Assembly (NCBI RefSeq): GCF_037976325.1 | Contig: NZ_CP150265.1 | Location: 3,715,501-3,779,500, forward strand | Length of the DNA: 64,000 bases | Origin: Paenibacillus sp. FSL K6-3182 | Lineage (GTDB): Bacteria; Bacillota; Bacilli; Paenibacillales; Paenibacillaceae | Direction of reading: 5' to 3' | Shown here: piece after piece, positions 34,829-43,625 of the stretch | Layout of the letters: each line of letters opens with the position of its first letter | Position numbering within the stretch: the stretch's first letter is position 1 | Notes under the pieces: generated by a model | The model's database searches: none | The model's input: only the letters and a program-made list of their open reading frames with translations | Told to the model about the DNA's origin: nothing | Made by a program: the position numbers and the translations under genes

Positions 34829-35806
34829 TCAATGAATAAACTGCTCGGCTATGCTGGTTAATTCTGATTTGGTCATGTCTAGATCAGGACTGCCTATCGT
34901 GTATAGTATCGTTTCATCCGCTAGTGAATCCATCCAAAAGACGGATTGATACTGATCCGAATCACTGTACAGAAACGGCTGGGCAAGAGCATACGTAGCA
35001 GATTGTTGACCAATAACGATTTGCTCTTGCGCCTTTAGATTTGAACGTAATTGCACATTGCTTTTATCCGTGAATACCTCCATCGTGATATGAATAATGT
35101 CAGCGGATTCGTTCTCATAAGTCGTCGTATAGACAGGATGATCCACGCTCTCTACTACAGGTCTGGGCAGAGGCAGCCAGGTCTCCTTCGGTTTCTCTTT
35201 CTTCACACGTTTCTCAAGCTCATGAAGCGGCTCCATGTCGGCAGCGGATAATGAACCGCCAAACGGCTGCTCCTTCTGACCTCCAATAAACGTCAATGTT
35301 TCAGTTAAGGAATCAGGTAATTGAAGATCTGGATTTGCTTCCGTCAATTGCATCTCCCAATCTTTTTCTTCCTTCCACACGAATGGATTGCTGACGATTA
35401 CAATAGGTATAGAACCTGTTTTCGGCAGAAGGCTTTTTAATTTTTGCGAATAAAATATCGCCTTCCCCTCGGTAGGAAGTGTTTGTTTAACCTCTTCGAG
35501 CGACTTTCGCATTTGCTGAGCCAACATCGTATCATACGTTCCTAATTGACCATTGTGCAGCATGTAATCAATAATCTCGTCTTTAAAATGAAAAATATAG
35601 GGTGTAGAGAAACCCATGGAAGTAAGGAGCAATCCCGCTACGATGATTCTGAGCGTCCATGATTTTTTTACCGCGTGCAGCTTGGTCTGCTTTTGGAAGC
35701 TCTGCGTACGGTACAGCTGTTCGATTCGAGCATCAAGCTCCTCAGGGCGTTTGATTCTCGTTGCGGATTGTTTGTAGGCTTGTGTTAGCTCTTGTTCAAT
35801 CGACAT
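34829..35806 (-). CDS. putative anti-sigma factor (single-pass membrane protein)
   Basis: The 325-residue protein has a cytosolic N-terminus of about 48 residues, one membrane segment (about 49-68, 'LRIIVAGLLLTSMGF') and a large outside domain that includes 'GGQKEQPFGGSLSAADMEPLHEL'. The gene overlaps the upstream ECF sigma gene by 11 bases, the standard layout for a sigma/anti-sigma pair, and the N-terminal size suits a sigma-binding segment. I do not see a zinc HxxxCxxC motif. The outer domain may sense an envelope signal. Confidence 0.72.
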   Translation of the reverse strand: MSIEQELTQAYKQSATRIKRPEELDARIEQLYRTQSFQKQTKLHAVKKSWTLRIIVAGLLLTSMGFSTPYIFHFKDEIIDYMLHNGQLGTYDTMLAQQMRKSLEEVKQTLPTEGKAIFYSQKLKSLLPKTGSIPIVIVSNPFVWKEEKDWEMQLTEANPDLQLPDSLTETLTFIGGQKEQPFGGSLSAADMEPLHELEKRVKKEKPKETWLPLPRPVVESVDHPVYTTTYENESADIIHITMEVFTDKSNVQLRSNLKAQEQIVIGQQSATYALAQPFLYSDSDQYQSVFWMDSLADETILYTIGSPDLDMTKSELTSIAEQFIH

Positions 35807-36374
35807 GATTAAACACCTCCTTGAAAAATTGAGAATGTGACGTTCGATTTCGCAGTTTTTTCAAAGCCTCATGATGTCTGGATTTGGCTGTGCCAAGCGG
35901 GATTTGGAGCGTGCTGGCAATCTCTTCAAAGGAGCAATCCTGATAATAGCGAAGGACGATTATTTGTTTATGCTTGACAGACAAGCTGTTTACGAGCTGA
36001 AGTACTTGGTGTTTTTCTTCCTCTTCAACCGCTAATTCATCTGGCCTCTTCCATGGCTGTACGCCATACAATTGCTTATTGCGATTAACTAATCGTAAAA
36101 AACGCCAACCTTTTCGATTGTAATGATTAACCTGATTAATGATTAAGCCATTAAGCCAAGCTCGAAATGGTCTATTGTAGTCGTAGGCAGGCAAAGAAGA
36201 GAGCATAGCGATGTAAATCTCACTAACGATATCATTGACTTCGTTTTTGTTCGTGACCAAATAATAGACGGTACGATAGATATGATCAGCCGTTTTCTCA
36301 TATACCAAGCGGAAAGCTTCCGGATCTTCATCCAGAAGCGAAGCTAACAAGGGTTGTATGTCCGAATCCTTCAA
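35796..36374 (-). CDS. ECF RNA polymerase sigma factor
   Basis: The 192-residue protein has region 2 ('EVNDIVSEIYIAMLSSLP', 'NRPFRAWLNGLIINQVNHY') and region 4 ('LSVKHKQIIVLRYYQDCSF', 'IPLGTAKSRHHEALKKL'). It is a minimal ECF factor. The open frame reaches a GTG at 36398, but that codon precedes GAGGAGG, which sits eight bases before an in-frame TTG at 36374. I take the TTG as the start. The membrane anti-sigma gene follows with an 11-base overlap. Confidence 0.88.
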   Translation of the reverse strand: MKDSDIQPLLASLLDEDPEAFRLVYEKTADHIYRTVYYLVTNKNEVNDIVSEIYIAMLSSLPAYDYNRPFRAWLNGLIINQVNHYNRKGWRFLRLVNRNKQLYGVQPWKRPDELAVEEEEKHQVLQLVNSLSVKHKQIIVLRYYQDCSFEEIASTLQIPLGTAKSRHHEALKKLRNRTSHSQFFKEVFNHVD

Positions 36375-36424
36375 TACGGAAACCTCCTCACGCCACACGA
36401 GTACTCATGTGCCAATTTCAATTA

Positions 36425-36946
36425 TTATTTCGTTTCAAAAAGGGATAATTCACTCATCATAATACCGGTTACCTTTTCTTGATCTATCATTAACTCGAGT
36501 ACCCATTCCTTCTCTTTATCGATATAACCTAGTAGTTTTAAATCATCGTGTTCTCTATTATAATAGGCATCCCCATACATTTCCTTCACAGATTGTATAG
36601 AATTTCCCAGTTTAGCCCCTTTATGGGTAGCTTCATCTAGAAGTAGATTATAGCTTGTGACCTTGCTGTCAGTTATCGTATATGTAGCGTTAAAATACTC
36701 CCATGACTGAACAGGCACATCATAATCATCAGCTTTTTTCATTTTAATATCGTATTTCCCTTTGGGCTCACCACGTTTATCCGTAAGTAATTGTACCGAA
36801 TCACCAGGCGATATCCCGCCAGTATGTTCCTTGCTTAAATCCGTACTTTCGATATTTGTAATAAAATCCTGAGGCATGCTTGGCTGCTCGTTGGAACACG
36901 CGGCAAGCACCAAACATATCAATATGACTATTATCCCTTTTTTCAT
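36425..36946 (-). CDS. lipoprotein of unknown function
   Basis: The 173-residue protein has a lipobox 'LVLAAC' with Cys at about residue 17. The mature part contains 'GDSVQLLTDKRGEPKGKYDI' split by charged turns, 'NATYTITDSKVTSYNLLL' and 'GNSIQSVKEMYGDAYYNRE'. The last two recall the SmpA/BamE-like fold of small lipoproteins, in which a Gly-x-Ser-x-x-x-V-x-x-x-Y-G signature repeats; this is a weak likeness. GAGGAGG precedes the ATG. The ECF sigma gene begins about 50 bases after its stop without a terminator, so the three genes may form one unit. Confidence 0.7.
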   Translation of the reverse strand: MKKGIIVILICLVLAACSNEQPSMPQDFITNIESTDLSKEHTGGISPGDSVQLLTDKRGEPKGKYDIKMKKADDYDVPVQSWEYFNATYTITDSKVTSYNLLLDEATHKGAKLGNSIQSVKEMYGDAYYNREHDDLKLLGYIDKEKEWVLELMIDQEKVTGIMMSELSLFETK

Positions 36947-37018
36947 ATAGCCCCTCCTCTATTTGCTTTCGCTATACATTGGTTTCGTATATGAAAAAAG
37001 TTCAAAAAAGGTTTTAAG

Positions 37019-37047
37019 TTGAAATTATTTAAAATGTCAACTATAAT
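37019..37047 (+). promoter_or_regulatory. sigma-A promoter of trhO
   Basis: TTGAAA (37019-37024), a 17-base spacer and TATAAT (37042-37047), about 40 bases before the start codon. Confidence 0.8.
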
Positions 37048-37088
37048 ATAGAATGCTTTTATTTGTTTACCGGAAAGGAAAGACTACG

Positions 37089-37985
37089 ATGAGTGAAGCT
37101 AATCATTTTCGAGTTTTATTGTATTATAAATTTGTAGCTGTACCGGATGCTGAGCAGTTTGCTGCTGAACATCTTGCATATTGCAAGGAATTAAACGTAA
37201 AAGGCCGTATCTTAATTGCTGATGAAGGAATTAACGGAACGCTCTCAGGAACCATCGAGCAAACTGAACAATATATGGCACATATGCGTGCGAATCCTTT
37301 ATTTTCGGATATGGTTTTCAAAATCGATGAAACAGATAAACATGCTTTCAAAAAGATTTTTGTACGATACAAGAAAGAGCTAGTGACGCTTCGTTATGAT
37401 AAGCCTTTAGATCCGAATACATTAAGCGGTACTCGTCTATCACCTAAAGAATTTCATGAGTATTTGCAAAGAGAAGATGTTATCGTACTAGATGGCAGAA
37501 GCGATTATGAATACGATCTTGGTCATTTCCGCAACGCGATCAGACCCGATCTTGAAACATTCAAGGAGTTTCCTGAATGGCTTCGCGAGAATATGGCGGA
37601 ATTCAAAGACAAGCCGATCATTACCTATTGCACAGGCGGCATTCGCTGCGAGAAGCTTACTGGCGTTATGCTTAGTGAAGGCTTTAACGACGTCTATCAG
37701 CTTGAGGGCGGTATTGTAACCTACGGCAAGGACGAGGAAGTACAAGGCAAACTGTTTGACGGCAAATGTTATGTATTCGATGAGAGAACATCCGTTGTCA
37801 TTAATCAAACAGACGAAGCGGTTGTTGTAGGCAAATGCCACCACTGCCAGCAGCCTGCTGATACCTATATCAATTGTGCAGATGACTCCTGTCATTTGCA
37901 GCATATCGTATGTAAGGAATGTGAAGAAACGAAGCACGGCTTCTGCTCTACAGCATGCGAAGAGCATGTTGTTAGCGTAAAATAA
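37089..37985 (+). CDS. trhO: tRNA uridine(34) hydroxylase, rhodanese domain (TrhO/YceA family)
   Basis: The 298-residue protein of the YceA family hydroxylates tRNA U34 at C5 in an oxygen-dependent, prephenate-independent route. The N-terminal acylphosphatase-like domain has 'KGRILIADEGINGTLSG'. The rhodanese domain has 'LDGRSDYEYDLGHFRNA' and catalytic Cys in 'YCTGGIRCEKLTG'. A C-terminal Cys-rich tail ('CHHCQQPA', 'CADDSCH', 'CKECEE') probably binds zinc, as in Gram-positive members. AAAGGAAAG precedes the ATG at 37089; the frame from 37053 lacks a site and contains the promoter region. Confidence 0.92.
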   Translation: MSEANHFRVLLYYKFVAVPDAEQFAAEHLAYCKELNVKGRILIADEGINGTLSGTIEQTEQYMAHMRANPLFSDMVFKIDETDKHAFKKIFVRYKKELVTLRYDKPLDPNTLSGTRLSPKEFHEYLQREDVIVLDGRSDYEYDLGHFRNAIRPDLETFKEFPEWLRENMAEFKDKPIITYCTGGIRCEKLTGVMLSEGFNDVYQLEGGIVTYGKDEEVQGKLFDGKCYVFDERTSVVINQTDEAVVVGKCHHCQQPADTYINCADDSCHLQHIVCKECEETKHGFCSTACEEHVVSVK

Positions 37986-38084
37986 TGAGCAAGCAGCTAT
38001 AGATTTTGGTTATTTTGCTGGAACATGGTTAACCTAAGCTAGCCTCGGAGTTTTAGGCAATCAAGCTAGTGGAGGTTATTGTGG

Positions 38085-38231
38085 ATGGCTCACAACAAAA
38101 ACAAGTCGATACCAAGCAAAAATCAAGCGTTTGAAGACAGCTCCAAGGAAGCGGAAAATAATTCAGCTTCGGCCAGAGCAGAGAATATCAATCAAAAAGG
38201 CCATGTTCCGAATAGCCCATCAACCGGCTAG
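38085..38231 (+). CDS. small hydrophilic protein of 48 residues
   Basis: A 49-codon frame begins at an ATG with GGAGG nine bases upstream. The peptide starts 'MAHNKNKSIPSKNQAFED' and ends 'KGHVPNSPSTG'. It is rich in Asn, Ser, Ala, Lys and Glu and has no hydrophobic stretch. The composition is like minor small acid-soluble spore proteins or other disordered stress proteins, but I see no exact family. A terminator follows at 38258. The good ribosome binding site and the terminator support it as a real gene. Confidence 0.55.
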   Translation: MAHNKNKSIPSKNQAFEDSSKEAENNSASARAENINQKGHVPNSPSTG

Positions 38232-38257
38232 ACGAATAAACGTTTTGCAACAGAAAG

Positions 38258-38297
38258 AAGAGCTGCCCATGAGTTTTACTCACGGACAGCTCTTTTC
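38258..38297 (+). terminator. bidirectional hairpin terminator
   Basis: Stem AAGAGCTG...GAGT / ACTC...CAGCTCTT with TTTTCTT after it on the plus strand and TTTCTTTC on the minus strand. Confidence 0.85.
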
Positions 38298-38313
38298 TTA
38301 TGTATTCCAAGGT

Positions 38314-38841
38314 TTATTTGGTGACAATGGCTTCCCAGCGATGCTGATATTGTAAGAGCCGTGGATGCAGCTGTGCAGGCTCTTCCGTTAACAAAAGCCT
38401 GATTTTCACGATCCATTCCTCAAATGATGAGAACGAAGCGAACATATTCGCCATTTCAGCCGTCATGAGTACAAATAGCGGTTTCGGATAGGTTTCGGCC
38501 AAATGTCTTAAAGCAAAATCGATAGGCGTATACTTCTTGCGTTTAATTTCAAAACGCTCAACAACGATGTTCGTCTCCGCTCGGTCCCGCTTCCATTCAT
38601 GCAGCCGATCTTCCCGCTTATAAAATGGGCTGACGTTCTCTTTCGACATCCTCTTAATGCTGAGCTCATGCAGTGGATAGAGAACAAGCTTGCGAAAGGA
38701 ACGCGCCTTCACCCAATCAGCGGCTAGATCAAGCTCGCGTTCCGTTGTATGCTCAAATGTATCATAGTATACAATCGTTCCTTTCAGCTCATCTACAGGC
38801 GGCTCGTAGCCGAATGGCATTTTCTGAACGTTATCCACCAT
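38314..38841 (-). CDS. protein of unknown function (175 aa)
   Basis: The soluble protein has no signal peptide. It begins 'MVDNVQKMPFGYEPPVDELKG' (Pro-rich lead), then has 'LVLYPLHELSIKRMSKENV', a highly charged middle ('KREDRLHEWKRDRAETN') and 'PKPLFVLMTAEMANMF'. It has a mixed alpha/beta look and many Arg/Lys residues, which might suit nucleic acid contact. AGGAGG lies ten bases before the ATG. I do not recognise a family. Confidence 0.65.
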   Translation of the reverse strand: MVDNVQKMPFGYEPPVDELKGTIVYYDTFEHTTERELDLAADWVKARSFRKLVLYPLHELSIKRMSKENVSPFYKREDRLHEWKRDRAETNIVVERFEIKRKKYTPIDFALRHLAETYPKPLFVLMTAEMANMFASFSSFEEWIVKIRLLLTEEPAQLHPRLLQYQHRWEAIVTK

Positions 38842-38919
38842 TTATTTGCAGCCTCCTATTATCCAAGTCATCAAATGCTTAGGAGCCTAAAATAACATAC
38901 TTGGTGGGAAATTGCCATG

Positions 38920-40005
38920 TCAGAGCTTCCTGTAGTCACTTTTCATTATATTCTTCACTAAACTTGACCATTTGGAGTTGGCGGGACAATATTTTCGGGC
39001 AACCTTCTCAATGGTAGTCAGTCCCTTGCCCACATAGTTTTTGGATAAGAGCTGTCCAAACTTTCGTACGCTGTCCCCTTTGGTTTCAAAGCTGAACGCC
39101 TTATTGTATTTATCGCCATCTATCGCATTGAGGCCAAATAAGTTATTTTTGCTCTTGGCCAGCCTGCTTTTGCCATTTCCACTCTCCAGCTTCATCACGG
39201 CTATTGTAAAATAAGCATTTATGCCGTATTCATCCTCCACTTCAAGGATAGCTTGTTCCAAATCATGCCCGGATAGTGCTGTTCCTTCGAATATTTTCTC
39301 AATATGCTCGATGGTAAGGCCCGAATCAGACTCTACAGCAGATGTTGGCTTCATAAGTTCTTCCTCCACTGCTTCTTTTAAAATTTCTATCTTATCTATG
39401 CGCTGCTCCTCGGTTTTTGCCTTAAGCGCAATTGCAGGCTGACGATTAACATCAGAAGCAAGGGATAACACGGAAACTTCACTTTTCACCTTTTTGGCAT
39501 ATCCGCCATGTACGTATCCACCATTTTGCAGCTTAAGCCAACCATTGTCTGTTTCTTCTGTAATTTCAAGCTTTGCTCCCTTTTCTACAACCTTTATAAT
39601 ATCCGAAGTGGCGCTCGGTTTTGTTCGAATGTTAAGGTAATACGCGGTAACCTCATATGTATTCGTTAGTTTTTCAGCGATGGCTGGCGGTTGTTCAACT
39701 TCAAGAGTCGTTTCAAGCGCGATGGTTGGAGGTTGATTAGATGCGTTAACTGTAGCTGCGCTAATCTTGTTGAATGTTACAGGTATAGGTGCTGGAGTGG
39801 GTGAAGCGATGACTTTTTCATTGTTCTCTAAGCTGTCAACAACAAGCGGCGTTAGGGTAGTTAAGGAAAATGTTTCTGCTGCAGACGTTTCTAAAGCTTG
39901 TGAATTCGGTTCGTTATTTAAAGGTTGGACGTACATGCCTAAAGTAATGACTAACGATAAAATGAGCAAGTAAACAAATAAATGTTGATTCAACTTTTTT
40001 CGCAT
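38920..40005 (-). CDS. SH3-domain glucosaminidase (autolysin-like)
   Basis: The 361-residue secreted or membrane-anchored protein has a hydrophobic segment at residues 8-26, a Pro/Thr-rich linker and a bacterial SH3 domain. The SH3 starts 'VTAYYLNIRTKPSATSD' and ends 'NGGYVHGGYAKKV' (about 118-175). A C-terminal mannosyl-glycoprotein endo-beta-N-acetylglucosaminidase domain follows, with catalytic Glu in 'FTIAVMKLESGNGKS' and 'KNNLFGLNAIDGD'. It should cut the glycan strands of peptidoglycan. GGGAGAGG precedes the ATG. Possible use in growth or spore germination is not shown by the sequence. Confidence 0.87.
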   Translation of the reverse strand: MRKKLNQHLFVYLLILSLVITLGMYVQPLNNEPNSQALETSAAETFSLTTLTPLVVDSLENNEKVIASPTPAPIPVTFNKISAATVNASNQPPTIALETTLEVEQPPAIAEKLTNTYEVTAYYLNIRTKPSATSDIIKVVEKGAKLEITEETDNGWLKLQNGGYVHGGYAKKVKSEVSVLSLASDVNRQPAIALKAKTEEQRIDKIEILKEAVEEELMKPTSAVESDSGLTIEHIEKIFEGTALSGHDLEQAILEVEDEYGINAYFTIAVMKLESGNGKSRLAKSKNNLFGLNAIDGDKYNKAFSFETKGDSVRKFGQLLSKNYVGKGLTTIEKVARKYCPANSKWSSLVKNIMKSDYRKL

Positions 40006-40324
40006 GATTATACCTCTCCCTTAAGTTAATGAAGTATACCTGTTACGATATAAGTTAGATGGCGAGAATAAGCAGGCATCAATAAAAAGTGGACGGTCTG
40101 TGAAGATTATATGTCGCTCATTCCTTCAAAAGACGAGTTTTTATGCTTCTTGTAAATTATGAGAAATTTTTTAGCATCTAGGAATCGAGGTTTAAAACAC
40201 AAAAAAAGCGCTTCATCCCTAGAGGATAAGCACTTTTTTTGCACCTATAAAAATCGCTAAAAAAATTTTTTTATTGCTCTAAATGTACAGCTTAAAATTT
40301 ATATTTTCGTCATTTGCTTACGCA
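40006..40324. other. 319-base intergenic region
   Basis: It holds the upstream region of the autolysin gene and a terminator at 40200-40241 for the epimerase gene. I see no ORF and no cyclic-di-AMP riboswitch core, which often precedes such autolysins. Confidence 0.6.
40200..40241 (-). terminator. intrinsic terminator downstream of the epimerase gene
   Basis: Stem AAAAAAAGTGCTTATCC/GGATGAAGCGCTTTTTTT read on the minus strand, with two mismatches and a five-base loop. It lies about 85 bases after the stop. Confidence 0.75.
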
Positions 40325-41332
40325 TTATTTTTTAAATCCGGCTGCATGGGCAGCGATAATCGTATCCATCTGCTCGTTCCAAGCATCATCTTCGGTGCAT
40401 CGCTCAGGGTGAGCCTCAAACCAAGCAACCGTCCGTTTAATACCTTCCTCAAAGGAAAGATCCGCTGAAAAATCGGGAACTAATCTTTTAATTTTGCGGT
40501 TATCAAATACGCTCGTGACAGATTTATCGCCAAGCAAGCCGCCCTCGAGATCAGGGTCATGCGAAATAAGAAACTCGGAAGAAATATGGACAAGCTTCGG
40601 CTCTACGCCAGCTGCTGAACCAATCGCTTCATAGATTTGATTCCACGTAAGGACTTCGTCTGAAGTAATATGATACGCCTCTCCGATCGCCTCAGCACGT
40701 CCAAGCAAGCCGATAAAACCTTTGGCAAAATCAGTATTATGTGTCATCGTCCACAATGATGACCCATCACCATGCACGATAACTGGCTGCCCCGCACGCA
40801 TTCTTGCGATCAGTGACCATGGATGCTGCCAGCTGTTTAAGGCAGCGGGTATCATCGTATCGCCATAGGTAAATGACGGTCTTACGATAGTAACTGGAAA
40901 ACCTGATGACGCCTGCTCATCGAGCAGCAGCTGTTCACAAGCAATCTTGTCACGCGAGTATTGCCAATACTGATTTTCGAGCGGTGTTGCATCCTCTGTG
41001 ATGATATAGTGCTTAGGCGGCTTCTGATAAGCAGAGGCTGAGCTTATAAATATGTATTGATTCGTGCGTCCACGGAACAACGCAATGTCCGTGCTGACAT
41101 GCTCCGGCGTGAAAGCAATCCAATCGACTACCACATCAAACTGATAGCCTTCAAGTGCAGCAGCAGCCTGCTCGGCGTCGCGTATATCACCCTTGATGAC
41201 CTTGGCCCCTTCTGGTACAAACTCATCTCGCTTCCCTCTGTTAAAAAGATAAAGTTCAATTCCGCGTTCTAACGCAAGCTTAGAAACAGCTTCACTTATT
41301 AATCCTGTTCCACCAATAAACAATACCTTCAT
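40325..41332 (-). CDS. NAD-dependent epimerase/dehydratase (extended SDR)
   Basis: The 335-residue protein has an N-terminal dinucleotide-binding loop 'VLFIGGTGLISEAVSKLA' (GGTGxI). Then come 'YIFISSASAYQKP' and the active-site segment 'QYSRDKIACEQLL', where YxxxK is Y-S-R-D-K. The substrate domain has 'VTIVRPSFTYGDTMIP'. It resembles the plant CSP41/NAD epimerase group seen in many Paenibacillus genomes; the sugar substrate is not known. The ATG at 41332 has AAGGAG nine bases upstream; the TTG at 41338 is too close to it. Confidence 0.87.
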   Translation of the reverse strand: MKVLFIGGTGLISEAVSKLALERGIELYLFNRGKRDEFVPEGAKVIKGDIRDAEQAAAALEGYQFDVVVDWIAFTPEHVSTDIALFRGRTNQYIFISSASAYQKPPKHYIITEDATPLENQYWQYSRDKIACEQLLLDEQASSGFPVTIVRPSFTYGDTMIPAALNSWQHPWSLIARMRAGQPVIVHGDGSSLWTMTHNTDFAKGFIGLLGRAEAIGEAYHITSDEVLTWNQIYEAIGSAAGVEPKLVHISSEFLISHDPDLEGGLLGDKSVTSVFDNRKIKRLVPDFSADLSFEEGIKRTVAWFEAHPERCTEDDAWNEQMDTIIAAHAAGFKK

Positions 41333-41454
41333 CGACAATCGCTCCTTTTTTGTATCTTGGCATTTGTTACGATTAAACGGGAGAGCTTACGGCTTAAACG
41401 ATCTAAATCGTCAATTAATAGTACCATATGCGTTACTCTTTTAATATTTGAAAA

Positions 41455-41463
41455 TGCTATAAT
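41455..41463 (+). promoter_or_regulatory. extended -10 promoter of the PCYCGC lipoprotein gene
   Basis: TGCTATAAT is a TGn-extended -10 box. No good -35 is seen. It lies about 35 bases before the TTG start. Confidence 0.5.
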
Positions 41464-41497
41464 AAAACCAATTAATAGAAACAAGGAGCTGCTATAC

Positions 41498-42028
41498 TTG
41501 AAACGATTAGCCCAAACCACACTCTATTCGGTTCTGCTCTCTTCGATGCTGCTCAGCGCATGCAGCAGCCAAACAAATTCAGCTGGATCAGCAACGAACG
41601 CACATGAAGCAAATGGCGGCAATCATGGTGATCATCAAACAGCATCTGGCGATTTGCAAGAGACGACAGCATCGCTTGATATTTTACCAACTTTTCTAGA
41701 TGGCGCCTCTGACAACCTTCGTATCGCCTATCAAACCGCTGCAACGGTTACGGATGTATTGCCCTATATCCCTTGTTACTGCGGGTGTGGCGAAAGCGCG
41801 GGACACCAAAGCAATCTCAATTGCTTTATCGCCGAAATAAAGGAAGACGGCTCTGTTGTCTGGGACGATCATGGCACTCGCTGCGGCGTATGCATCGAAA
41901 TTGCTGTAACAACCGCAGCAATGAAGTCTTCAGGGATCGAAGTAGATCGGATTCGCCAAATTATCGACGAAACGTATAAAGAGGGTTATGCCAAGCCAAC
42001 GAAGACTAAGCTCCCTCCTGCTTCCTAG
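41498..42028 (+). CDS. PCYCGC-motif lipoprotein
   Basis: The 176-residue protein starts at a TTG with AAGGAG nine bases upstream; the frame also extends back to 41357 without a binding site. From this start the N-terminus is a lipoprotein signal with lipobox 'LLSAC' (about residue 22), which supports the choice. The mature protein carries 'IPCYCGCGESAGHQSNLNCF' (PCYCGC motif with later His and Cys) and 'HGTRCGVCIEIA', giving at least six Cys suited to metal binding. 'IIDETYKEGYAKPT' ends it. The family is widespread in Bacilli; its role is unknown. Confidence 0.85.
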   Translation: MKRLAQTTLYSVLLSSMLLSACSSQTNSAGSATNAHEANGGNHGDHQTASGDLQETTASLDILPTFLDGASDNLRIAYQTAATVTDVLPYIPCYCGCGESAGHQSNLNCFIAEIKEDGSVVWDDHGTRCGVCIEIAVTTAAMKSSGIEVDRIRQIIDETYKEGYAKPTKTKLPPAS

Positions 42029-42052
42029 TTTGTTCATCAATGATTTAAACAA

Positions 42053-42099
42053 ATGACAGTCCAGAACAGGAGTAATCGTTCTAGACTGTCATTTTTTTC
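42053..42099 (+). terminator. bidirectional intrinsic terminator
   Basis: Stem ATGACAGTC.AGAAC/GTTCT.GACTGTCAT with TTTTTTT on the plus strand. Confidence 0.9.
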
Positions 42100-42126
42100 T
42101 AGATGCTCCCTAGTCTATCAATCTAT

Positions 42127-42636
42127 CTACTCTTCTAATACATTATAAACCGTAGCAAATGATTGTTCTGTTTTCATAATGGTATAGCGGGAATGCTCGC
42201 GATCAATCATGCTGCTGCTAACCGTGAAGTCAGCTATGGCTCTGTCTAGAGTAGTATCAAACACCACTTTATTCCCTTTCACAAAAACCAGTTTATGTAC
42301 CGACTCATCCAGCAAAGGATATTGTCCGCTTATCTTTCTATCTATCCAATATCCGGCGTAGGAGGCTTCATTGGTCCACTCTTGTCCGACTGTTCTTTCC
42401 ATCTCTTCTCTTGAGCGATAAGCTTCAAAAACAAACATTTTATCCCAATCAAATGGCGCGACTTCCTTCATATCAAATGTGGTTCCCTTATGTACAGCTG
42501 TCTTAAGCTGCTCGGTGAATAAGGCTTCATAATCGTTATTAACTCTAGTCATTCGATAGTTCGAGTAGCTCAAAATAAACGGAACAAAAATAATCATTAG
42601 AAGCGTGATGAAAATGAATTTTTTTATTTTGCGCAT
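42127..42636 (-). CDS. membrane-anchored or secreted protein of unknown function
   Basis: The 169-residue protein has an N-terminal charged segment and one hydrophobic stretch ('FIFITLLMIIFVPFILSY', about 6-24) without a clear cleavage site. The outside part contains 'GTTFDMKEVAPFDWDKMFVF' cut by turns, 'YRSREEMERTVGQEW' and 'HKLVFVKGNKVVFDTTLDR'. I recognise no named domain. GAAGGG is six bases before the ATG at 42636, which is preferred over 42651. Confidence 0.7.
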   Translation of the reverse strand: MRKIKKFIFITLLMIIFVPFILSYSNYRMTRVNNDYEALFTEQLKTAVHKGTTFDMKEVAPFDWDKMFVFEAYRSREEMERTVGQEWTNEASYAGYWIDRKISGQYPLLDESVHKLVFVKGNKVVFDTTLDRAIADFTVSSSMIDREHSRYTIMKTEQSFATVYNVLEE

Positions 42637-42824
42637 GGCTTTCCCTTCCATTTGGATTCCTATTCTCCCTTAATAACGAATGCAGTCATAGGCTTGTTGC
42701 AGTATTGGCGGATTATGCAAGAAATCAAACAAAATCATAAATTTACAGCATCGCTATGCTTGAACCAAAGTAACTAAAATAAAGCTATATCCATCATTTT
42801 ATGTCTGTTCCTTGGAGGGGATCT

Positions 42825-43604
42825 ATGCGATTGCCAAATAAGGTTGTATTTATTACGGATTCAGACAGTGACAGCGGAAAAGCGATCATTCGACGATTAA
42901 AGGAAAGCGGAGCGCATTTTATTTTGAATAGTCATTCAGGAGGCTCTGCGATTGGGTCAGAATTAAAGCTAGTTCAGGACGCAGGCTTGCAGGCGGTCGT
43001 AGTTACCATTGACCTTTGTAAAACGGCTGAAGTCACGGATATGCTTCTATTCACGAAGCAGCAGCTTGGTACGGTTGATATTCTCGTTCACAACAATAAT
43101 GAGATTTCTCCAAGCACAATTGAAGATGGTGATGAAGCGCTTTTTCAGCAAAGCATCGCAGTAAACGCCAAATCGGCATTTATTTGTACGCAGGCTGTCG
43201 GCAAACAAATGATGATGAAGCAAGCTGGGAAAATCATCTATGTCTCTTCCATTCATGCCGAGAAGCCGACTGGTTCAGCGTTTACCTACAGTATTGCAAA
43301 AGGTGCAGTCAAAATGCTGTCCAAAGAAGCAGCACTTGTGTTAGGGCGATATGGGATCAGTGTCAATACCATTGAAGTGGGTTCTGTTGCTGGCGATGAT
43401 GAGTTGTTTCACAGTCATCTATCCACCTTGTACAACGATTACGAATATAAGGTGCCTAATGCTGTTTTGTGCAGCAATGAAGATATCGCCGAGCTTGTGA
43501 ATTTTCTCTCTTCCGATGAGGCGAGACTCATTAATGGTGCAGATATAAGGTTGGATGGCGGTTTTTTGCTTCATTATATGAATTTCAAAATGAAAAAACC
43601 GTAA
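42825..43604 (+). CDS. short-chain dehydrogenase/reductase with degenerate glycine motif
   Basis: The 259-residue SDR is the first gene of the sugar-acid island. The catalytic set is present: Asn-region 'SIAVNAKSAFIC', Ser in 'IIYVSSIHAEKP' and YxxxK in 'TYSIAKGAVKML'. The usual TGxxxGxG coenzyme loop reads 'TDSDSDSGKA', so two of three glycines are gone. Coenzyme binding may be altered or lost. TTGGAGGGG precedes the ATG at 42825. It lies 21 bases before the second SDR, with which it is cotranscribed; a heteromeric role is possible. Confidence 0.85.
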   Translation: MRLPNKVVFITDSDSDSGKAIIRRLKESGAHFILNSHSGGSAIGSELKLVQDAGLQAVVVTIDLCKTAEVTDMLLFTKQQLGTVDILVHNNNEISPSTIEDGDEALFQQSIAVNAKSAFICTQAVGKQMMMKQAGKIIYVSSIHAEKPTGSAFTYSIAKGAVKMLSKEAALVLGRYGISVNTIEVGSVAGDDELFHSHLSTLYNDYEYKVPNAVLCSNEDIAELVNFLSSDEARLINGADIRLDGGFLLHYMNFKMKKP

Positions 43605-43625
43605 TCGCCGGTATGGAGGTGAATA

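Noticed and set aside
40006..40324. Cyclic-di-AMP riboswitch upstream of the autolysin gene
   Set aside because: The conserved core of that riboswitch is not seen; only a terminator for the neighbouring gene is present.
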